Positions 7,677-16,159 are shown, numbered from the stretch's first letter. The stretch: 64,000 nucleotides of DNA from Arthrobacter gandavensis (GCF_015355785.1 NZ_JADKYW010000005.1:520226-584225); one strand, 5' to 3'. Numbers and translations are program-made. The notes: generated by a model from the letters alone, not told the origin.

Positions 7677-8825
7677 TCAGAGCTGCTTCAGCGCCTGGTC
7701 CAGGTCCGCGATGAGGTCCTCGATGTCCTCAATGCCCACGGAAAGCCGCAGCAGGTTCTCCGGAACGGCCAGCTCAGTGCCCTTGACGGACGCATGGGTC
7801 ATTTCCGAGGGATAGTTCATCAAGGACTCAACCCCGCCCAGTGACTCGGCCAGGGTGAAGACCCTGGTGGACTCCGCAACCCTGCGCGCTGCGGCTTCCC
7901 CGCCCTTGAAGCTGACCGAGACCATGCCGCCGAAGTCCTTCATCTGGGTCTTGGCGAGGTCATGGCCGGGATGGTCCTCCAGGCCCGGGTACAGCACGGA
8001 CTCGACGGCGGGCTGTTCCTTCAGCCACCGGGCCACCGCCATGGCGTTGGAGGAATGCCGGTCAATGCGCACTCCCAGGGTCTTCAGGCCCCGGGTGGTG
8101 AGCCACGCTTCCATCGGAGCCGAAACGGCACCGACCGCGTACTGGATGAAACCGATCTTCTCCGCGGCGGCGTCGTCGTTCAGGATCACAGCCCCGCCAA
8201 CCGCGTCCGAGTGGCCGCCAATGTACTTGGTGGTCGAATGAACCACGATGTCCGCTCCGAATGCGAGCGGCTGCTGCAGGTACGGGGAGGCGAAGGTGTT
8301 GTCCACCACCAGGAGGGCACCGGCATTGTGCGCTGCCTGCGCAACTGCGGCGATGTCGGAGATCTTCATCATGGGGTTCGACGGCGTTTCCAGCCAGACA
8401 ATCCTGGTGTTCCCGGCTGCGATGGCCGTTTCGAGGGCTGCGGCGTCTGACATATCCACGGCAGTGTTCGTGACGCCCCAGGCCGAGAGCACCCGGTTAA
8501 TCAGCCGGTAGGTTCCGCCGTACGCGTCGTTGCCCAGGACAATGTGGTCCCCGGGTTCCAGCAGGGCGCGGATCAGGGCATCCTCGGCCGCCAGGCCGGA
8601 GCTGAAGGAAAATGCGTGGCGTCCGCCTTCCAGGGCGGCCAGCTGGGCCTGCAGCGAATCACGCGTGGGGTTGGTGCCTCGGCCGTACTCGTAGCCGTTG
8701 CGCAGTCCGCCAATACCGTCCTGCGCGTAGGTGGTGCTTTGGTAGAGCGGGGGAATGACGGCCCCGGTGGTGGGGTCCGGTGCCTGCCCGGCGTGGATAG
8801 CGCGGGTGTTGAAGCCTTCAGTCAT
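7677..8825 (-). CDS. metB: Cystathionine gamma-synthase / gamma-lyase (PLP enzyme)
   Basis: A 382-residue Cys/Met-metabolism PLP enzyme. It makes cystathionine from an activated homoserine and cysteine, or cleaves cystathionine to cysteine, 2-oxobutyrate and ammonia. The N-terminus TRAIHAGQAPD, the SSGLAAEDAL phosphate-binding loop, DNTFASPYLQQP, the PLP lysine in STTKYIGGHSD (about residue 198) and the C-terminal LRLSVGIEDIEDLI are all present. ATG at 8825 follows AGGAGG with good spacing. Cystathionine beta-synthase lies 58 nt upstream on the same strand, so reverse trans-sulfuration (gamma-lyase activity) is at least as likely as synthase. Sequence alone does not separate the two, and the symbol follows the usual actinobacterial annotation. 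Confidence 0.9.
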   Translation of the reverse strand: MTEGFNTRAIHAGQAPDPTTGAVIPPLYQSTTYAQDGIGGLRNGYEYGRGTNPTRDSLQAQLAALEGGRHAFSFSSGLAAEDALIRALLEPGDHIVLGNDAYGGTYRLINRVLSAWGVTNTAVDMSDAAALETAIAAGNTRIVWLETPSNPMMKISDIAAVAQAAHNAGALLVVDNTFASPYLQQPLAFGADIVVHSTTKYIGGHSDAVGGAVILNDDAAAEKIGFIQYAVGAVSAPMEAWLTTRGLKTLGVRIDRHSSNAMAVARWLKEQPAVESVLYPGLEDHPGHDLAKTQMKDFGGMVSVSFKGGEAAARRVAESTRVFTLAESLGGVESLMNYPSEMTHASVKGTELAVPENLLRLSVGIEDIEDLIADLDQALKQL

Positions 8826-8883
8826 GGTTTGTTCCTCCTGTGCCGGCTGAGCGGCGGTCGGGGTTTGTGCCTGTGTGCCGGGC

Positions 8884-10254
8884 CTAGGCGCTGAGGTAGG
8901 AGAGCAGGTCACGGCGGGTCAGGACGCCGTGCCAGCCGCCGCCGGATGCGACCAGCAGCGTGTCAGCATCCGCCAGGCGCTCCATGGCGGCGGACACGGA
9001 TTCAGCCGCACCGATCTGCGGCAGCTTGGCCGAGAGATGGTCGCTGACGGGATCTCCCGGCTTGGCTTCGCCCCGAAAGAGCTTTTCGGTCAGCGAGCGC
9101 TCGTCCACCGAACCGTGGACTTCGCCGAGCACCGCGGGGGGTTCGTGGGCAAGCACCGGAAGTGCGCTGCCGTGCCGGGCCAGCAGTTCGACTGCCTCCA
9201 GCACGGTGGCGGACTTGGGCACGTACGGGGCTTCTTCGCCGCCACGGGAGGCAAGCACGTCCGCAACGGTGGCGCCCTGATCCGTCTCAGCCAGGAACCC
9301 GTGGGACTTCATCCAGCCGTCGTTGAAGATCTTGCCGATGTAGCCGCGGCCGCTGTCCGGCAGCAGGACCACCATGACGTCCTCCGGCCCCAGATCCTTG
9401 GCTGCGCGCAGCGCGGCGACTACGGCCATGCCGGAGGAGCCGCCCACCAGCAGGCCTTCTTCGCGGGCCAGGCGGCGGGTCATGGCAAAGGACTCGGCGT
9501 CGTTGACGGCAATGACCTCGTCAGGAACCGAGGGATCGTAGTTGCCCGGCCACATGTCCTCGCCCACGCCCTCAACGAAGTACGGGCGCCCGGTCCCGCC
9601 GGAGTACACTGACCCTTCCGGATCCGCGGCGATGATTTTCACCGGTCCGGAGGTCCGGTCCGCAGAGACTTCCTTCAGGTAGCGACCGGTGCCGGTGATG
9701 GTTCCGCCGGTGCCTGCACCCGCGACGAAGTGGGTGAGCCTGCCCTCTGTGTCGTTCCAGATTTCGGGCCCGGTGGACTCGTAGTGGCTGGCGGGGGCCG
9801 CCGGGTTGGAGAACTGGTCCGGCTTGTAGGCGCCGTCGATTTCGCGAACCAGGCGGTCGGAGACACCGTAGTAGGACTCGGGGCTTTCCGGAGCGACGGC
9901 GGTGGGCGTCACCACTACCTCGGCACCGTAGGCGCGCAGGACGTCCCGTTTCTCCACACCAACCTTGTCCGGTGTGACGAAGATGCAGCTGTAGCCCTTC
10001 TGCTGGGCCACCAGGGCCAGCCCGACGCCGGTATTGCCGCTGGTCGGTTCAACAACTGTCCCGCCCGGGCGGAGTTTGCCCTCGGACTCGGCCGCTTCGA
10101 TCATCTTCACGGCGATGCGGTCCTTGATGGATCCGCCGGGATTGAGGTACTCCAGCTTCACCAGCACCGTGGCTTCGATGCCTTCGGTGACGTGGTGGAG
10201 TTTCACCAGCGGGGTGTTGCCGATCAGGTCCAGGACAGTGTTGGCATACTTCAT
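8884..10254 (-). CDS. cbs: Cystathionine beta-synthase
   Basis: A 456-residue enzyme condensing serine (or O-acetylserine) with homocysteine to cystathionine. Fold type II PLP domain: NTPLVKL, the PLP lysine in GGSIKDR (about residue 44), TSGNTGVGLA, and the glycine-rich GAGTGGTITGTGRYLKE. The C-terminal ~120 residues hold a CBS-domain pair (VADVLASR then VSDHLSAKLPQIGAAES, ending LTRRDLLSYL). There is no N-terminal heme domain, as in Mycobacterium. ATG at 10254 (MKYANTVLDLIGNTP) matches the family start; the ribosome-binding site is weak. It lies upstream of the metB-like gene with a 58-nt gap and forms a trans-sulfuration operon. Confidence 0.93.
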   Translation of the reverse strand: MKYANTVLDLIGNTPLVKLHHVTEGIEATVLVKLEYLNPGGSIKDRIAVKMIEAAESEGKLRPGGTVVEPTSGNTGVGLALVAQQKGYSCIFVTPDKVGVEKRDVLRAYGAEVVVTPTAVAPESPESYYGVSDRLVREIDGAYKPDQFSNPAAPASHYESTGPEIWNDTEGRLTHFVAGAGTGGTITGTGRYLKEVSADRTSGPVKIIAADPEGSVYSGGTGRPYFVEGVGEDMWPGNYDPSVPDEVIAVNDAESFAMTRRLAREEGLLVGGSSGMAVVAALRAAKDLGPEDVMVVLLPDSGRGYIGKIFNDGWMKSHGFLAETDQGATVADVLASRGGEEAPYVPKSATVLEAVELLARHGSALPVLAHEPPAVLGEVHGSVDERSLTEKLFRGEAKPGDPVSDHLSAKLPQIGAAESVSAAMERLADADTLLVASGGGWHGVLTRRDLLSYLSA

Positions 10255-10377
10255 GGGCACCACGTTACTGGCTGGGCCGGGAAGGAAGAGGCTGTGCTGA
10301 ACACGGCGTAGCAAACTTGCGTAGTGACGGCCTTGTTTTGGGACGGAAGTTCACTCCGAACGTGCGAGCATGGTGGC

Positions 10378-11334
10378 ATGTCTTCCGGATCGGCCTGCCT
10401 GCGCGGCGAGTTTGAGTCTTCCCGCCCGCTGGAACTCGCCGGAACACTGAGGACCGTGGCGCTCGGCGGTTCCGACCCCACCGTGCAGGTCTCTCCAACC
10501 GGAGCGTGGCTGGCTTTCCGCACTGCCGCCGGACCGGCCACTCTCTGCCTTCGGCAGCACGCCGGCGCGCTGCACTCCCCCGCCAGGGTTTCGGTCCGGG
10601 CCTGGGGGCCGGGCGCAGAGCAGGCGCTCGCTTCCGTTCCTTCGCTGCTCGGTGAGCAGGACGACTGGTCCTCCTTCGACGATCCCGGTTTCCTCGCGAC
10701 CCTGCCTGCCGGCATCCGGGAGGTCCGGCGGCACCATCCCGGCCTGCGGCTGCCCAGCACCGGGAGGATCCTGCAGACCCTGATACCGGTTGTGCTGGGC
10801 CAAAAGGTGACGCAGATGGAGGCAGTCCATGCCTGGCGCTATCTGGTGCGGGGCTTCGGCGAACCTGCACCCGGGCCGGTTCCGCCCGGTTTGATGCTCC
10901 CTCCCGATGCCGCCGGATGGCGGCGAATCCCCAGCTGGGAGTGGCACCGCGCCGGAGTCGATTCGCACCGTTCCCGCACCATCCTGCGTGCCAGCGCCTC
11001 GGCGTCGGGCCTTGAACGCCTGGCAGCCGAACCATTGGGAGACGCAGTAAGCGCCAAGCTCCAGTCCCTGCCCGGCATCGGCCCCTGGTCTGCGGCGGAG
11101 ATCCTCCAGCGCACCCATGGTTCACCGGACCACGTTTCCGTGGGCGACTTCCACCTCGCGGCCTACGTGGGCGCCGCCCTCACCGGCAAGCGAACTGACG
11201 ACGCCGGCATGCTGGCGCTGCTGGAACCGTGGCGCGGACACCGCCAGCGGGTGGTGCGCCTGATTGTCCTGACCGGTTTCCGCAAACAGGCCTACGGGCC
11301 CCGGCTTACTCCGCAGGACCACCGAAGGCACTAG
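10378..11334 (+). CDS. DNA-3-methyladenine glycosylase 2 (AlkA-like)
   Basis: A 318-residue base-excision repair glycosylase that removes alkylated purines. The C-terminal half carries the helix-hairpin-helix LQSLPGIGPWSAAEIL (about residues 227-242) followed by the catalytic Asp in SVGDFHL (about 255). The first ~150 residues are the mixed N-terminal domain seen in actinobacterial members. ATG at 10378 has GGTGG 5 nt upstream; a GTG 18 codons earlier (10324) is possible but has no ribosome-binding site. It diverges from cbs. An ABM monooxygenase follows 37 nt downstream on the same strand. Confidence 0.87.
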   Translation: MSSGSACLRGEFESSRPLELAGTLRTVALGGSDPTVQVSPTGAWLAFRTAAGPATLCLRQHAGALHSPARVSVRAWGPGAEQALASVPSLLGEQDDWSSFDDPGFLATLPAGIREVRRHHPGLRLPSTGRILQTLIPVVLGQKVTQMEAVHAWRYLVRGFGEPAPGPVPPGLMLPPDAAGWRRIPSWEWHRAGVDSHRSRTILRASASASGLERLAAEPLGDAVSAKLQSLPGIGPWSAAEILQRTHGSPDHVSVGDFHLAAYVGAALTGKRTDDAGMLALLEPWRGHRQRVVRLIVLTGFRKQAYGPRLTPQDHRRH

Positions 11335-11371
11335 AGGCCTTCCGGCCGCAGGTTCGCCTAAAGTGGGATGA

Positions 11372-11650
11372 ATGAGCGCACCCGTAGACCTGACCGCCGT
11401 ATTCATTCCCAACCCCGGAGAATTCTTCCGGGTGAAACTGGCCCTGGAGATCGCGATCGAGCAGGTCCAGGCCGAACCCGGCTGCCTCCGGTATGAGATC
11501 ACCGAGGAGTCCGGGGAACGGCTGGTCCTGACCGAGCAGTGGGCATCCGAAGACGACCTCGCCCGGCACTCCCGCGGGTCCGCCAAACAGGACCTGGACG
11601 AATCCCTGAGCGCCCTGCTGGCAGAACCCGTCGCACTGCACCGCGGCTAA
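11372..11650 (+). CDS. Antibiotic biosynthesis monooxygenase (ABM) domain protein, putative quinol monooxygenase
   Basis: A 92-residue single ABM domain (dimeric ferredoxin-like fold). It shows the family pattern of a 'PG..RYEI' strand (EPGCLRYEITEE), 'LTEQWASEDDLARHSRGSA' and a C-terminal 'L..EPVALHRG'. Relatives such as YgiN oxidise quinols without metal or flavin cofactor; many members have unknown substrates. ATG at 11372 begins MSAPVDLTAVFIP. It follows the AlkA-like gene by 37 nt and could be cotranscribed with it. Confidence 0.75.
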   Translation: MSAPVDLTAVFIPNPGEFFRVKLALEIAIEQVQAEPGCLRYEITEESGERLVLTEQWASEDDLARHSRGSAKQDLDESLSALLAEPVALHRG

Positions 11651-11718
11651 GTCCCGCACGGCAGGTCCCGAGGCGCCAGCGCGGCCCGGGACCTGTTCTG
11701 TGGGCGGAATCGCGGCGG

Positions 11719-13305
11719 TTACGGACTGATTTCCAGCCGGTGGATGGACTCCGGTTCAGCGCCGAAGCGCCGAAGGACGGCAGTTACTGCCTCTTCATGC
11801 TCGTCGTCCACCGCCGCACTCACCCGCGTCCTGTCCTCGAAGTCCAGCTTCCGCACGTCGGACCGAAAAACCTCGGTGCGGACCTGGCCGGTGTAGACCG
11901 TGGTCTCCGCGAGTTCAAGGGACCGGGCCCCGGCCAGCAGCAGGGCATCGCGCAGGCCGTCGATCCTTTCCGTGTTGACGGCCGCGCTGATCAGATGCCG
12001 CGGCGCGCCCGGCCGGGCCGCATTCGGCCGCGGAGCTTCAGCAGCGCGTCCGCTGGTTGTCGGGCGGGCGGTGACCCCGCTGAGCGAATAGGCGGACTGG
12101 CCCTGCTGCACCATGTCCAGGGAATCCTGTTCCGGACCCGGCTCGCGCAGGCCGAGGGTCCTGCTGATCAAGGCGGCGGCCAGCCAGCTGAGCACGAACG
12201 AGAACGCCACGACGCAGACGACCGCCACTACCTGGTGCCACAGCAGGATCCCGCCGCCGCCGGCGAACAGGCCGTCCGCGCTAACCGGATTCACCGCACT
12301 GTCCGCGAAAAAGCCCAGCAGCAAGGACCCGCTGAGGCCTCCAACGAAGTGGACAGCGATCACGTCCAGGGCGTCGTCGTAACGCAGAAGGTGCTTGAGC
12401 CGGACCGCAAAACAGCACGCGCAGCCGGCGATCAGCCCGATCAGCAGAGCCGATCCAGTACTGACGTATCCGGCACAGGGGGTGATTGTGGCCAGGCCGG
12501 CGACGGCTCCGGACACCGCTCCGACAAGGGTGGAGTGCCCGCTGGTCAGGCGTTCGACGATCAGCCAGGTGACCATGGCGGAGCTGCCGGCCACATGGGT
12601 GTTAATCAGCGCCTGGGCGGCGATGTCGTTGGCCTGCAGCCCGTCTCCTGCGTTGAACCCGAACCAGCCGAACCACAGGATGCCCCCGCCAACCAGCATC
12701 AGGGGGAGGTTGTTGGGGGACGTCCTGAGCCTGGGCCATCCCCGGCGGCGTCCCACAACCAGGAGGACAGCCAGTGCGGCCGCGCCGGCGGAAGCATGAA
12801 CTACCAGCCCGCCGGCCCAGTCCTGCGCGCCCAGCTGCGACAGCCATCCCCTGGGGTGCCAGAGCCAGCGGGCAACCTGCGGGTACACCGCTATCGAGAA
12901 GACCACCAGGAAAACGGTCCAGCCGGCGAACTTCAGCCGCCCGGCAGTCGCACCGGTAAGCAGCGCCGGCGTGATGACGGCGAACATCATCTGGTAGGCG
13001 ACAAAGGCCAGGGCCGGAATTGTCACCCCGGCCGCAACAGTGTGGAACTGCGGCGTATCCACGTTGACCAGCGCGAAGGCATCAAACTCTCCCAGGACAG
13101 AATTGCCCTTGTTGCTGAAGGCCAGGGTGTACCCCACCAGCACCCAGGTGAGGGTGATGATGCCCAGCGGAATAATGTTCTGCATCATCATGGTCAGCAC
13201 ATTCCGCACCGGGACCATGCCGCCGTAGAACAGGGCCAGGCCGGGCGTCATGAACAGCACCAGCCCCGCACAGACCAGGACCCAGGCGGTATCTGCGCCG
13301 TTCAT
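11719..13305 (-). CDS. amt: Ammonium transporter fused to a P-II-like C-terminal domain
   Basis: A 528-residue protein. Residues 1 to about 405 are an Amt/Mep channel: FMTPGLALFYGGMV, the ammonium-site Asp in DWAGG followed by the first pore His in GGLVVHASAG, GWFGFNAG, and the second pore His in VIAVHFVGG. After a Pro/Arg/Ala-rich linker, residues about 437-528 resemble GlnB/GlnK: LISAAVNTERIDGLRDALLLAG, then TEVFRS, and DFEDRTRVSAAV. By eye the T-loop Tyr-51 position is Arg and the C-terminal nucleotide loop (GDGKIF) is absent, so this P-II-like part is not modified like GlnB and may not bind ATP normally. ATG at 13305 overlaps the stop of a short upstream frame (ATGA). It probably mediates regulated ammonium uptake. 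Confidence 0.88.
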   Translation of the reverse strand: MNGADTAWVLVCAGLVLFMTPGLALFYGGMVPVRNVLTMMMQNIIPLGIITLTWVLVGYTLAFSNKGNSVLGEFDAFALVNVDTPQFHTVAAGVTIPALAFVAYQMMFAVITPALLTGATAGRLKFAGWTVFLVVFSIAVYPQVARWLWHPRGWLSQLGAQDWAGGLVVHASAGAAALAVLLVVGRRRGWPRLRTSPNNLPLMLVGGGILWFGWFGFNAGDGLQANDIAAQALINTHVAGSSAMVTWLIVERLTSGHSTLVGAVSGAVAGLATITPCAGYVSTGSALLIGLIAGCACCFAVRLKHLLRYDDALDVIAVHFVGGLSGSLLLGFFADSAVNPVSADGLFAGGGGILLWHQVVAVVCVVAFSFVLSWLAAALISRTLGLREPGPEQDSLDMVQQGQSAYSLSGVTARPTTSGRAAEAPRPNAARPGAPRHLISAAVNTERIDGLRDALLLAGARSLELAETTVYTGQVRTEVFRSDVRKLDFEDRTRVSAAVDDEHEEAVTAVLRRFGAEPESIHRLEISP

Positions 13306-13415
13306 GGCGTGCCTTCGCCGTACAGGGTCCTCGCGGCTCTCCCCGTCCGGCCCGGTACGGTCGCGTCCCGGCGGGCGGTTTTAGGCGCACCCCGGCGGAT
13401 GAGAAGTTCGAGCAT
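13302..13415 (-). CDS. Possible 37-residue leader peptide translationally coupled to amt
   Basis: ATG at 13415 with GGGGAT just upstream opens a 37-residue basic frame (starts MLELLIRRGAPKTARRDA, ends LYGEGTP). Its TGA overlaps the amt start as ATGA. Ten or so Arg/Lys residues and no hydrophobic helix. The frame may be a coupling leader or a chance frame in GC-rich DNA. The amt start has no strong ribosome-binding site of its own, which favours coupling. Confidence 0.35.
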   Translation of the reverse strand: MLELLIRRGAPKTARRDATVPGRTGRAARTLYGEGTP

Positions 13416-13542
13416 GTTGATCCCCGCTTCCAACTCGTGTCCCGCATGAGTGGTGACTCCGGAGGTCCATGAGTCTGGAGGGGTGTCTCCGGCGGATCGA
13501 GTCTAGCGAGGCGGCTCCGGAAGGCGGAAGATCCGGGCGCGC

Positions 13543-13593
13543 AAAGGGCCGCCGGGGACGCAGATTACGCTTTTGCCGTCCCGGCGGCCCTTT
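13543..13593. terminator. Strong hairpin downstream of the formaldehyde dehydrogenase gene
   Basis: The arm starting AAAGGGCCGCCGGG (13543) pairs with the arm ending CCCGGCGGCCCTTT (13593) over about 17 bp with a single bulge, 11 nt past the stop of the minus-strand dehydrogenase. The U-run is short (3). Confidence 0.7.
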
Positions 13594-13603
13594 GGGACGA
13601 AGC

Positions 13604-14830
13604 CTAGTTGGCGCTGGCTCCGGTAACACCGTGCGGGTCGATGACGTACTTCCTGGCCGCACCGGAGTCGAACTCCCGATAAGCCTGGGGGGCATCGTCG
13701 AGGCGGATCGCGGTGGCGTTCACCGCCTTGGCAATCTGCACCCTGTCATTGAGGATGGCCATCATCAGGTCCCGGTTGTACTTCATCACCGGACACTGGC
13801 CGGTGGTAAATGACAGCGACTTCGCCCAGCCGGTGCCCAGGCTCAGCGAGAGCGAACCGACCTTCGCTGCCTCGTCGATTCCGCCCGGGTCGCCGGTAAC
13901 GTAGAGGCCCGGGATGCCCAGGGCCCCGCCGGCGGCGGTGATGCTCATCAGGGAGTTCAGAACCGTGGCCGGCGCTTCGTGCCCTGCGTCGTGTCCGTGG
14001 CCGCGGGCCTCGAATCCCACCGCATCAACACCGCAGTCAACCTCCGGCACGCCCAGGATCTGTTCAATCTGGTCCCTGGGATCACCCTTGGACACGTCCA
14101 CTGTCTCGCAGCCGAAACTGCGTGCCTGCGCCAGCCGGTCCTCGTTCAGGTCACCCACTATGACGACGGCGGCGCCCAGGAGCTGTGCGCTTGCGGCCGC
14201 TGCCAGCCCCACCGGGCCTGCGCCGGCCACGTACACCGTGGAGCCGGTCCGCACGCCGGCAGTAAAGGCTCCGTGGTAGCCGGTAGGGAAGATGTCGGAG
14301 AGCATGGTCAGGTCCATGATCTTTTCCATCGCCTGGTCAGAGTCCGGGAACTTCAGCAGGTTCCAGTCCGCATAGGGCACCAGGGCGTATTCCGCCTGGC
14401 CGCCCACCCAGCCGCCCATGTCCACGTAGCCGTAGGCACTTCCGGGACGGTCCGGGTTCACGTTCAGGCAAATGCCGGTTTTGCGTTCCTTGCAGTTCCG
14501 GCAGCGGCCGCAGGAGATGTTGAAGGGGACGGAGACCACGTCACCAACCTTGATGAATTCAACATCTGGCCCGGTTTCCACCACCTCGCCGGTGATCTCG
14601 TGGCCGAGGATGAGGTTCGCGGGCGCGGTGGTGCGCCCCCTGACCATGTGCTGGTCAGAACCGCAAATGTTGGTCGTCAGAACTTTCAGGACAGCCGCGT
14701 GGGGCAGTTTCCGGCCCACGTTGGCCGGGTTGACACCCGGGCCGTCCTTCAGCTCGAAGGTGGGGTAGTCGATGTCCTGGACTTCCACGACACCAGGCTC
14801 AATATAAGCAACTGCTCGGTTACCGCTCAT
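13604..14830 (-). CDS. fdhA: Formaldehyde dehydrogenase, glutathione-independent
   Basis: A 408-residue zinc medium-chain dehydrogenase that oxidises formaldehyde with NAD+ without added thiol, a detoxification role in the cytosol. It has the catalytic-zinc region NICGSDQHMVRGR and GHEITGEVVE, the structural-zinc cysteines in CGRCRNCKERKTGIC, and the nucleotide-binding AGAGPVGLAAAASAQLLGA. The family-typical insert DAVGFEARGHGHDAGHEAPA separates it from ordinary alcohol dehydrogenases. ATG at 14830 has GAGGAA 5-6 nt upstream. It has its own terminator and no obvious operon partner. Confidence 0.93.
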   Translation of the reverse strand: MSGNRAVAYIEPGVVEVQDIDYPTFELKDGPGVNPANVGRKLPHAAVLKVLTTNICGSDQHMVRGRTTAPANLILGHEITGEVVETGPDVEFIKVGDVVSVPFNISCGRCRNCKERKTGICLNVNPDRPGSAYGYVDMGGWVGGQAEYALVPYADWNLLKFPDSDQAMEKIMDLTMLSDIFPTGYHGAFTAGVRTGSTVYVAGAGPVGLAAAASAQLLGAAVVIVGDLNEDRLAQARSFGCETVDVSKGDPRDQIEQILGVPEVDCGVDAVGFEARGHGHDAGHEAPATVLNSLMSITAAGGALGIPGLYVTGDPGGIDEAAKVGSLSLSLGTGWAKSLSFTTGQCPVMKYNRDLMMAILNDRVQIAKAVNATAIRLDDAPQAYREFDSGAARKYVIDPHGVTGASAN

Positions 14831-15017
14831 TGGTATTCCTCGCCTTCTAACCTTGGTCAACGTTGACTGGGTATCCCGGCGGACGGCAGCCCGCGGGCCG
14901 CTCAGGTCCCCCGGAGCCTCCGAGCCTACAACTCGGCGGCGTGTGCGGCTAGAGCGGTTCGGCACTGAAAATCTCCTCCGGCGCGCCGGGCCTAACGCCG
15001 GACAGCGCACAGCGCAG

Positions 15018-15051
15018 AAGGGAGCTCCTCCGCTGCCGGAGAAGCTCCCTT
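15018..15051. terminator. Terminator hairpin downstream of thioredoxin
   Basis: AAGGGAGCTCCTCCG (15018-15032) pairs with CGGAGAAGCTCCCTT (15037-15051), 14 of 15 bp, tetraloop CTGC. It follows the stop of the minus-strand thioredoxin gene. Confidence 0.75.
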
Positions 15052-15084
15052 CCGGGATTTGGAAGCCGCGGCGGCGCCGGGGTG

Positions 15085-15483
15085 CTAGCTGACCTGGCCG
15101 TCCTGGCCTGCGGCAGGCTGGCCCTGCTCCTGGGCCGCAATCTGCTCGTGGACTGCCTTCATGTCCAGTCCCTTGACGGCCTCAACCAGTTCGCTGAACT
15201 GGTTGGCGTTGAGCGCGCCGGGCTGGGAGAACACCAGCACCTTTTCGCGGAACGCCATGAGCGTAGGGATGGAGGTGATGCCGGCCGCGGCAGCCAGGCC
15301 CTGCTCTGCCTCGGTATCCACCTTCGCGAAGGTGATGTCCTCGTGCTGCTGCGAGACGGCGTCGTAAACCGGTGCGAACTGCTTGCACGGGCCGCACCAG
15401 TCCGCCCAGAAGTCAACGAACACAATGTCGTTTTCCTCAATGGTTTCGGGGAACGTTGCCTCGGTGATGTCGATAGTTGCCAT
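15085..15483 (-). CDS. trxA: Thioredoxin
   Basis: A 132-residue cytosolic dithiol reductant. It has the active site FWADWCGPCKQFAPV (Cys about residues 32 and 35) and the cis-Pro motif SIPTLMAF. The thioredoxin fold ends near residue 108; a further ~25 residues (KAVHEQIAAQEQGQPAAGQ...) form a Gln/Ala-rich tail beyond the usual 105-110 length, also seen in other actinobacterial copies. ATG at 15483 fits the family start. It is a single gene; MarR lies 66 bp upstream on the same strand. Confidence 0.92.
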   Translation of the reverse strand: MATIDITEATFPETIEENDIVFVDFWADWCGPCKQFAPVYDAVSQQHEDITFAKVDTEAEQGLAAAAGITSIPTLMAFREKVLVFSQPGALNANQFSELVEAVKGLDMKAVHEQIAAQEQGQPAAGQDGQVS

Positions 15484-15549
15484 ACAGCCCACGCTATAGG
15501 CCGAGCCGCGCGATGTCTGCAATTGTTCGCTCTGCGGTGAAGACCCCGT

Positions 15550-15996
15550 CTAGGTCAAGGCCGAGAATCCCATCTGGGTCACCTTGGCGATCACGGGGAA
15601 CGCTTCGCGCAGTTTTTCGCGTTCGCCTTCGCCCAGCCGTGCCAGCAGATCGGAGAGCAGCGATTCCCGTCTCTGGGTCTCTACGGTGAGCTTCCGGTGC
15701 CCGTCAGGAGTTAGGCTGACCCGGACCCCGCGTGAATCCTCCGGATCCGGGCTGCGGCGCACCAGCCCGGCATGCTCCAGGCGGATGATCTGTTCAGTGG
15801 CGCTGGGCACCTTGACTCCCAGGTTTCTGGCTATGTCGGAAACCCGCATGCCGTCACCGGCAACCATCCGCAGCGTACCCAGCTGGTTGGACGTGATTCC
15901 GAACTCCGTGTCCATATGGCGCACGAGGTAGACGGCCTCGCGCAGCGCTTCCCGGAAATCTTCGGCAAGCCGGTCCAGAGCCAGGTCCTCTTTCAT
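15550..15996 (-). CDS. MarR family transcriptional regulator
   Basis: A 148-residue winged-helix repressor. The MarR core is seen in ITSNQLGTLRMVAGDGMRVSDIARNLGVKVPSATEQIIRLEHAGLVRR (helices 2-4, written here in parts: TSNQLGTLRMVA, VSDIARNLGVKVPSATEQI, LEHAGLVRR), followed by the wing SPDPEDSRGVRVSLT. Start: ATG at 15996 or a GTG four codons earlier at 16008; neither has a clear ribosome-binding site. A palindrome CTAGACGGCCTAG covers the predicted transcription start, so autoregulation is likely. The ligand and other targets are not evident; thioredoxin is the downstream neighbour. Confidence 0.85.
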   Translation of the reverse strand: MKEDLALDRLAEDFREALREAVYLVRHMDTEFGITSNQLGTLRMVAGDGMRVSDIARNLGVKVPSATEQIIRLEHAGLVRRSPDPEDSRGVRVSLTPDGHRKLTVETQRRESLLSDLLARLGEGEREKLREAFPVIAKVTQMGFSALT

Positions 15997-16007
15997 GCTT
16001 AGAAACA

Positions 16008-16028
16008 CTAGACGGCCTAGCCACTATA
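16008..16028 (-). promoter_or_regulatory. Promoter -10 and overlapping palindrome upstream of marR
   Basis: Minus-strand TATAGT (16028-16023) is a good -10. Immediately downstream CTAG-n5-CTAG (16020-16008) forms an inverted repeat over the expected transcription start, a placement typical of an autorepressor operator. No good -35 is seen. Confidence 0.5.
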
Positions 16029-16114
16029 GTTCTTGGGGGCCTGCCCATAACGGGTGCTTTATTTCCGAGATTTTGCCTGCGGGCAGCTTTCCCTGCCCCG
16101 GGACGTGCGAACAC

Positions 16115-16150
16115 AAAAGAGCATCCCCGGTCCTCAGACCGGGGATGCTC
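16115..16150 (-). terminator. Terminator of tRNA-Tyr
   Basis: Perfect 14-bp stem GAGCATCCCCGGTC (16119-16132) / GACCGGGGATGCTC (16137-16150), tetraloop, followed on the minus strand by TTTT (16118-16115). Confidence 0.9.
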
Positions 16151-16159
16151 TCTCTTCGG

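Noticed and set aside
13440-13500. Riboswitch-like repeats (CATGAGT ... GGAGG twice) upstream of amt
   Set aside because: Only short imperfect direct repeats; no consistent fold or known family motif.
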